Below, one piece after another: positions 5,010 to 7,398 of a stretch of 7,398 bases of DNA. The notes beneath the pieces were generated by a model. It made no database searches. It saw only the letters and a program-made list of their open reading frames with translations, and had not been told where the DNA came from. Made by a program: the position numbers and the translations under genes. The DNA is from Treponema sp. (GTDB lineage Bacteria > Spirochaetota > Spirochaetia > Treponematales > Breznakiellaceae), in assembly GCA_031273405.1 (NCBI GenBank), contig JAISRW010000162.1:1-7398 (forward strand), given 5' to 3'. How positions within the stretch are numbered: the stretch's first letter is position 1; each line of letters opens with the position of its first letter.

Positions 5010-6353
5010 ATGAGCGAAGGGGTAGATTTTACGATTGAAGATCTGGGAAAGCGAAGCATCAAGTCTCCGATTGCCATGTCTACGGTGCGGGGCGATCTTA
5101 TCGCCAACTATGTTACCGACGATCAGTTTCTCAGGTTCAATACCGAGGGAAGACCGGGGGCCCAGCCGCCTTTGAAAAAAAACCAGCTCCTGGAGTGCGC
5201 CGGCCCGAGGGAAATGCTCTATTTTACCCCCGCCCATGTGCACGCGGGGATCGTCACCTGCGGAGGGCTCTGTCCGGGGCTTAACGACGTGATCCGGGCC
5301 CTGGTGCGCTGCCTCTGGTACCGCTACGGGGTCAAGCGCATCTCCGGCATCCAGTACGGCTATAAGGGCTTTTTGCCCGAATACCAGTACGGGGTAACCC
5401 CGCTGGACCCGGATCTGGTGGACGACATTCACAAGCTGGGGGGCACTTTTTTGGGAAGCGCCCGGGGGGGCGGCAAAGAGGTGTCCAAGATAGTGGACGC
5501 CATGGAGCAGCTCAACCTCAACGTGCTCTTTACCATTGGCGGCGACGGCACCCAGCACGGAACCCTGGACATAGCCGAAGAAATCGAAAAACGGCATCTC
5601 AAGATTGCCCTGGTGGGAATTCCCAAAACCGTGGACAACGATTTCGCCCTCATCCAGAAATCCTTCGGTTTTGATACCGCGGTGGACAAGGCCGTCGAAG
5701 TAGTGGCGGCGGCCCACATGGAGGCCAGTTCCGCCATTAACGGCATAGGGCTGGTCAAGGTCATGGGACGGGAATCGGGGTTCATAGCCGCCCATACGGC
5801 CCTGGCAAGCCACGAGGTAAACTTTGTCCTCATCCCCGAGGTGCCTTTCAACCTCGAAGGCTATAACGGCTTCCTCAGCCACCTGGAAAAGCGCATCCTC
5901 AACCGCCACCACGCGGTTATCGTGGTTGCCGAGGGGGCCATGCAGGATCAGCTCCTGACGGAGAAAAAGCTGGACGCCAGCGGGAATCTTAAAATGGCCG
6001 ACGTGGGCACCTACCTCCGGGACAGGATCATCAAATACTTTGACGAAAAGAAAATCGAGATCAACCTTAAATACATCGACCCCAGCTATATTATCCGCTC
6101 CGCCCCGGCCAACCCCGCCGACTCGATCTACTGCGAACGGCTGGGGAACGCGGCGGTTCACGCGGCCATGGCGGGAAAGACCAGGCTCATCATAGGCCTG
6201 GTGAACAATGAATTTGTCCACCTCCCCATCAAGGCGGTCATCTCCTCCCGGAACCACGTGGACCCCGAAGGGAACCTCTGGCGGGACACCCTGGACGCCA
6301 CCCACCAGCCGGCCCTCATGGTGAACCAGTTCGGGGACGGAAGCGAAAAATGA
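5010..6353 (+). CDS. pfkA: 6-phosphofructokinase, long clade-X-like type (ATP- or PPi-dependent)
   Basis: A 447-residue cytoplasmic enzyme that phosphorylates fructose 6-phosphate to the 1,6-bisphosphate. After an N-terminal extension of about 80 residues come [10 protein letters not shown] (83-91), GGDGT (177-181), PKTVDND (205-211, with catalytic Asp209 and Asp211 by alignment to the family), MGRESGFIA (252-260, sugar-phosphate loop) and PEVPF. The length and extension match the PPi-PFK-derived group found in spirochaetes, plants and trypanosomes. Phosphoryl-donor residues are mixed. Gly180 in GGDGT is typical of ATP users (PPi users usually have GGDD), whereas Lys206 in PKTVDND is typical of PPi users (ATP users have Gly). 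Trypanosome ATP-PFKs show the same mix, so ATP is my first guess. ATG 5010 has AGGGGG 5 nt upstream. The stop overlaps the next start (ATGA), so it forms an operon with the LarA-like gene. Confidence 0.93.
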   Translation: MSEGVDFTIEDLGKRSIKSPIAMSTVRGDLIANYVTDDQFLRFNTEGRPGAQPPLKKNQLLECAGPREMLYFTPAHVHAGIVTCGGLCPGLNDVIRALVRCLWYRYGVKRISGIQYGYKGFLPEYQYGVTPLDPDLVDDIHKLGGTFLGSARGGGKEVSKIVDAMEQLNLNVLFTIGGDGTQHGTLDIAEEIEKRHLKIALVGIPKTVDNDFALIQKSFGFDTAVDKAVEVVAAAHMEASSAINGIGLVKVMGRESGFIAAHTALASHEVNFVLIPEVPFNLEGYNGFLSHLEKRILNRHHAVIVVAEGAMQDQLLTEKKLDASGNLKMADVGTYLRDRIIKYFDEKKIEINLKYIDPSYIIRSAPANPADSIYCERLGNAAVHAAMAGKTRLIIGLVNNEFVHLPIKAVISSRNHVDPEGNLWRDTLDATHQPALMVNQFGDGSEK

Positions 6354-7398
6354 AAGAGAAAAGCTATGTCGCCAGGGGCGGAAAAGACCTGGACCTCTCA
6401 AAGGAGGAAATAGACGAGCTTTTTTCAGGGGCTCTTTCCCGGGCCCTGGAGGACGCACAGAAGGCCGGCCAGGTTCTTCTCCTGCCTCCCGACATAACCC
6501 GCTTCCATTCCCGGGCGGGCTTTCTCACGGACATTGCCGCCAGGGAACTCGGCGCGGGAGGCAAAGCGGATCGCCTTGGCGCGGTGATGCCCGCCCTGGG
6601 CACCCACATGGCGATGACCCGGGAAGAGCTCAAGCGTATGTTTCCGCGTACCCCCCCGGACAAATTCCGCGTCCACGACTGGCGCAACGACGTGACCGAG
6701 CTGGGCCGCCTGGAAGCTTCCTGGGTCGAACAAACGACCCAGGGCAAGGTCCGTTACGACTGGCCCGTGCAGGTGAACAAAATCCTCCCTTCCGGCGGCT
6801 TTTCCCTGATCGTCTCCCTGGGCCAAGTTGTCCCCCACGAAGTAATCGGCATGGCCAATCATACGAAGAATATCTTTGTGGGAACCGGCGGGAAAGAGGC
6901 CATCGACAAGAGCCATTTTGCCGGGGCTTCTTACGGTATGGAGAGGATGATGGGCAAGACGGACACGCCGGTGCGGGCCATGTTCGACGAGGGGTTCCGC
7001 CGCTACGGGGACAAGCTCCCCCCCGTCCTGTTCGCCCTCACCGTGATAGGCGCCCGCGGCGAAGCCGAAGCCGCCGCTGCCGGGGAGCCCAGGGGCTCTC
7101 TGGCGGTACGGGGGCTTTTTGCCGGCTTTGGCCGGGAATGTTTCGAGCAAGCCGCCGCCCTGGCCAGGGAAGTCAACGTGGATATACTGGATGAATCCAT
7201 TCAAAAGGCGGTGGTCTACCTTGAGCCCCAGGAGTTCCGCACTACCTGGCTGGGGAACAAGGCGGTCTACCGCACCCGTATGGCCATGGCCGACGGCGGG
7301 GAGCTCCTGATCCTGGCGCCGGGGCTGGAACGCTTCGGGGAGGACATGGGGGTGGACAGGCTCATCCGCAAATTCGGCTACCGGCCTTCGGAAAGGAT
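6350..7398 (+). CDS. LarA-like (DUF2088) nickel-pincer 2-hydroxyacid racemase/epimerase, partial
   Basis: The frame starts at ATG 6350-6352, overlapping the pfk stop by ATGA, and runs open off the window end (349 codons seen; LarA-family proteins are usually about 420-430 residues). Family landmarks are [14 protein letters not shown] (Asp48, Arg51), [13 protein letters not shown] (His86) and [21 protein letters not shown] ending at KSHF. His163, Lys173 and His189 have spacings of 10 and 26 residues, exactly those of the LarA His174/Lys184/His200 set that holds and attaches the nickel-pincer cofactor. I therefore infer an NPN-cofactor racemase or epimerase that moves a hydride at the C2 of a 2-hydroxy acid. 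Lys173 sits in NHTK instead of the GGxK of lactate racemases, and the [14 protein letters not shown] region differs, so lactate need not be the substrate. A sugar acid is possible given the pfk neighbour. The cofactor genes larB, larC and larE are not in the window. Confidence 0.85.
   Translation, partial: MKEKSYVARGGKDLDLSKEEIDELFSGALSRALEDAQKAGQVLLLPPDITRFHSRAGFLTDIAARELGAGGKADRLGAVMPALGTHMAMTREELKRMFPRTPPDKFRVHDWRNDVTELGRLEASWVEQTTQGKVRYDWPVQVNKILPSGGFSLIVSLGQVVPHEVIGMANHTKNIFVGTGGKEAIDKSHFAGASYGMERMMGKTDTPVRAMFDEGFRRYGDKLPPVLFALTVIGARGEAEAAAAGEPRGSLAVRGLFAGFGRECFEQAAALAREVNVDILDESIQKAVVYLEPQEFRTTWLGNKAVYRTRMAMADGGELLILAPGLERFGEDMGVDRLIRKFGYRPSER

Noticed and set aside
4944..6458. Long open frame (504 codons) on the minus strand opposite pfk
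   Set aside because: It is antisense to the well-supported phosphofructokinase, its protein is low-complexity in Gly, Val, His and Pro, and it results from the GC-biased third positions of the real gene.
6425..7204. 259-codon minus-strand frame opposite the LarA-like gene
   Set aside because: It is a shadow of the plus-strand coding frame, which has catalytic motifs at the expected spacing.

Overview
The window looks like a piece of a spirochaete chromosome, most likely a termite-gut-type Treponema. This is an inference from the gene set (a long clade-X-like phosphofructokinase followed by a LarA-like protein), the moderate-to-high G+C of the core genes, and the density of small repeats and broken genes. 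No rRNA, tRNA or CRISPR array was found. No single gene proves the assignment.

Layout, left to right. Bases 1-165 are the 3' end of an IS3-family transposase, followed by a stem-loop and a degenerate 3 x 9-nt repeat. Bases 341-1705 (+) encode a full-length MATE-family membrane transporter. It converges on a minus-strand pair: an L-2-amino-thiazoline-4-carboxylate-hydrolase-like protein (1771-2304), preceded and overlapped by an M20-family amidohydrolase that has lost its N-terminal catalytic half (2297 to about 3151). The broken end of the M20 gene is fused, in another frame, to the tail of a small two-helix membrane protein (3097-3513, minus). That small gene carries a 153-bp, hairpin-rich, palindrome-ended element inserted in frame in the loop between its two membrane helices.

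Bases 3550-4430 are an AT-richer, low-content zone. It holds a 63-residue orphan protein, the 3' end of an unrecognised gene, and a 207-bp inverted-repeat element (4101-4307) that appears to cut that gene. The element's inner repeats match the repeat next to the IS3 end.

From 4431 on the sequence is ordinary metabolic DNA. A hotdog-fold acyl-CoA thioesterase (minus) is divergent from a two-gene plus-strand operon: 6-phosphofructokinase (5010-6353) and a LarA-like nickel-pincer racemase/epimerase (6350 to beyond the window end), which overlap by ATGA. The pfk leader has a plausible promoter and a compact set of mutually exclusive stems (or a pseudoknot) just upstream of its ribosome binding site.

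The pfk/larA pair suggests sugar or sugar-acid/hydroxy-acid catabolism feeding glycolysis. The M20/ATC-hydrolase pair suggests a decayed amide- or thiazoline-cleaving pathway. The points most worth following up are the in-frame structured element, the truncation and fusion of the M20 gene, and the pfk leader fold. I do not see a clearly new multi-gene defence or biosynthetic system here.
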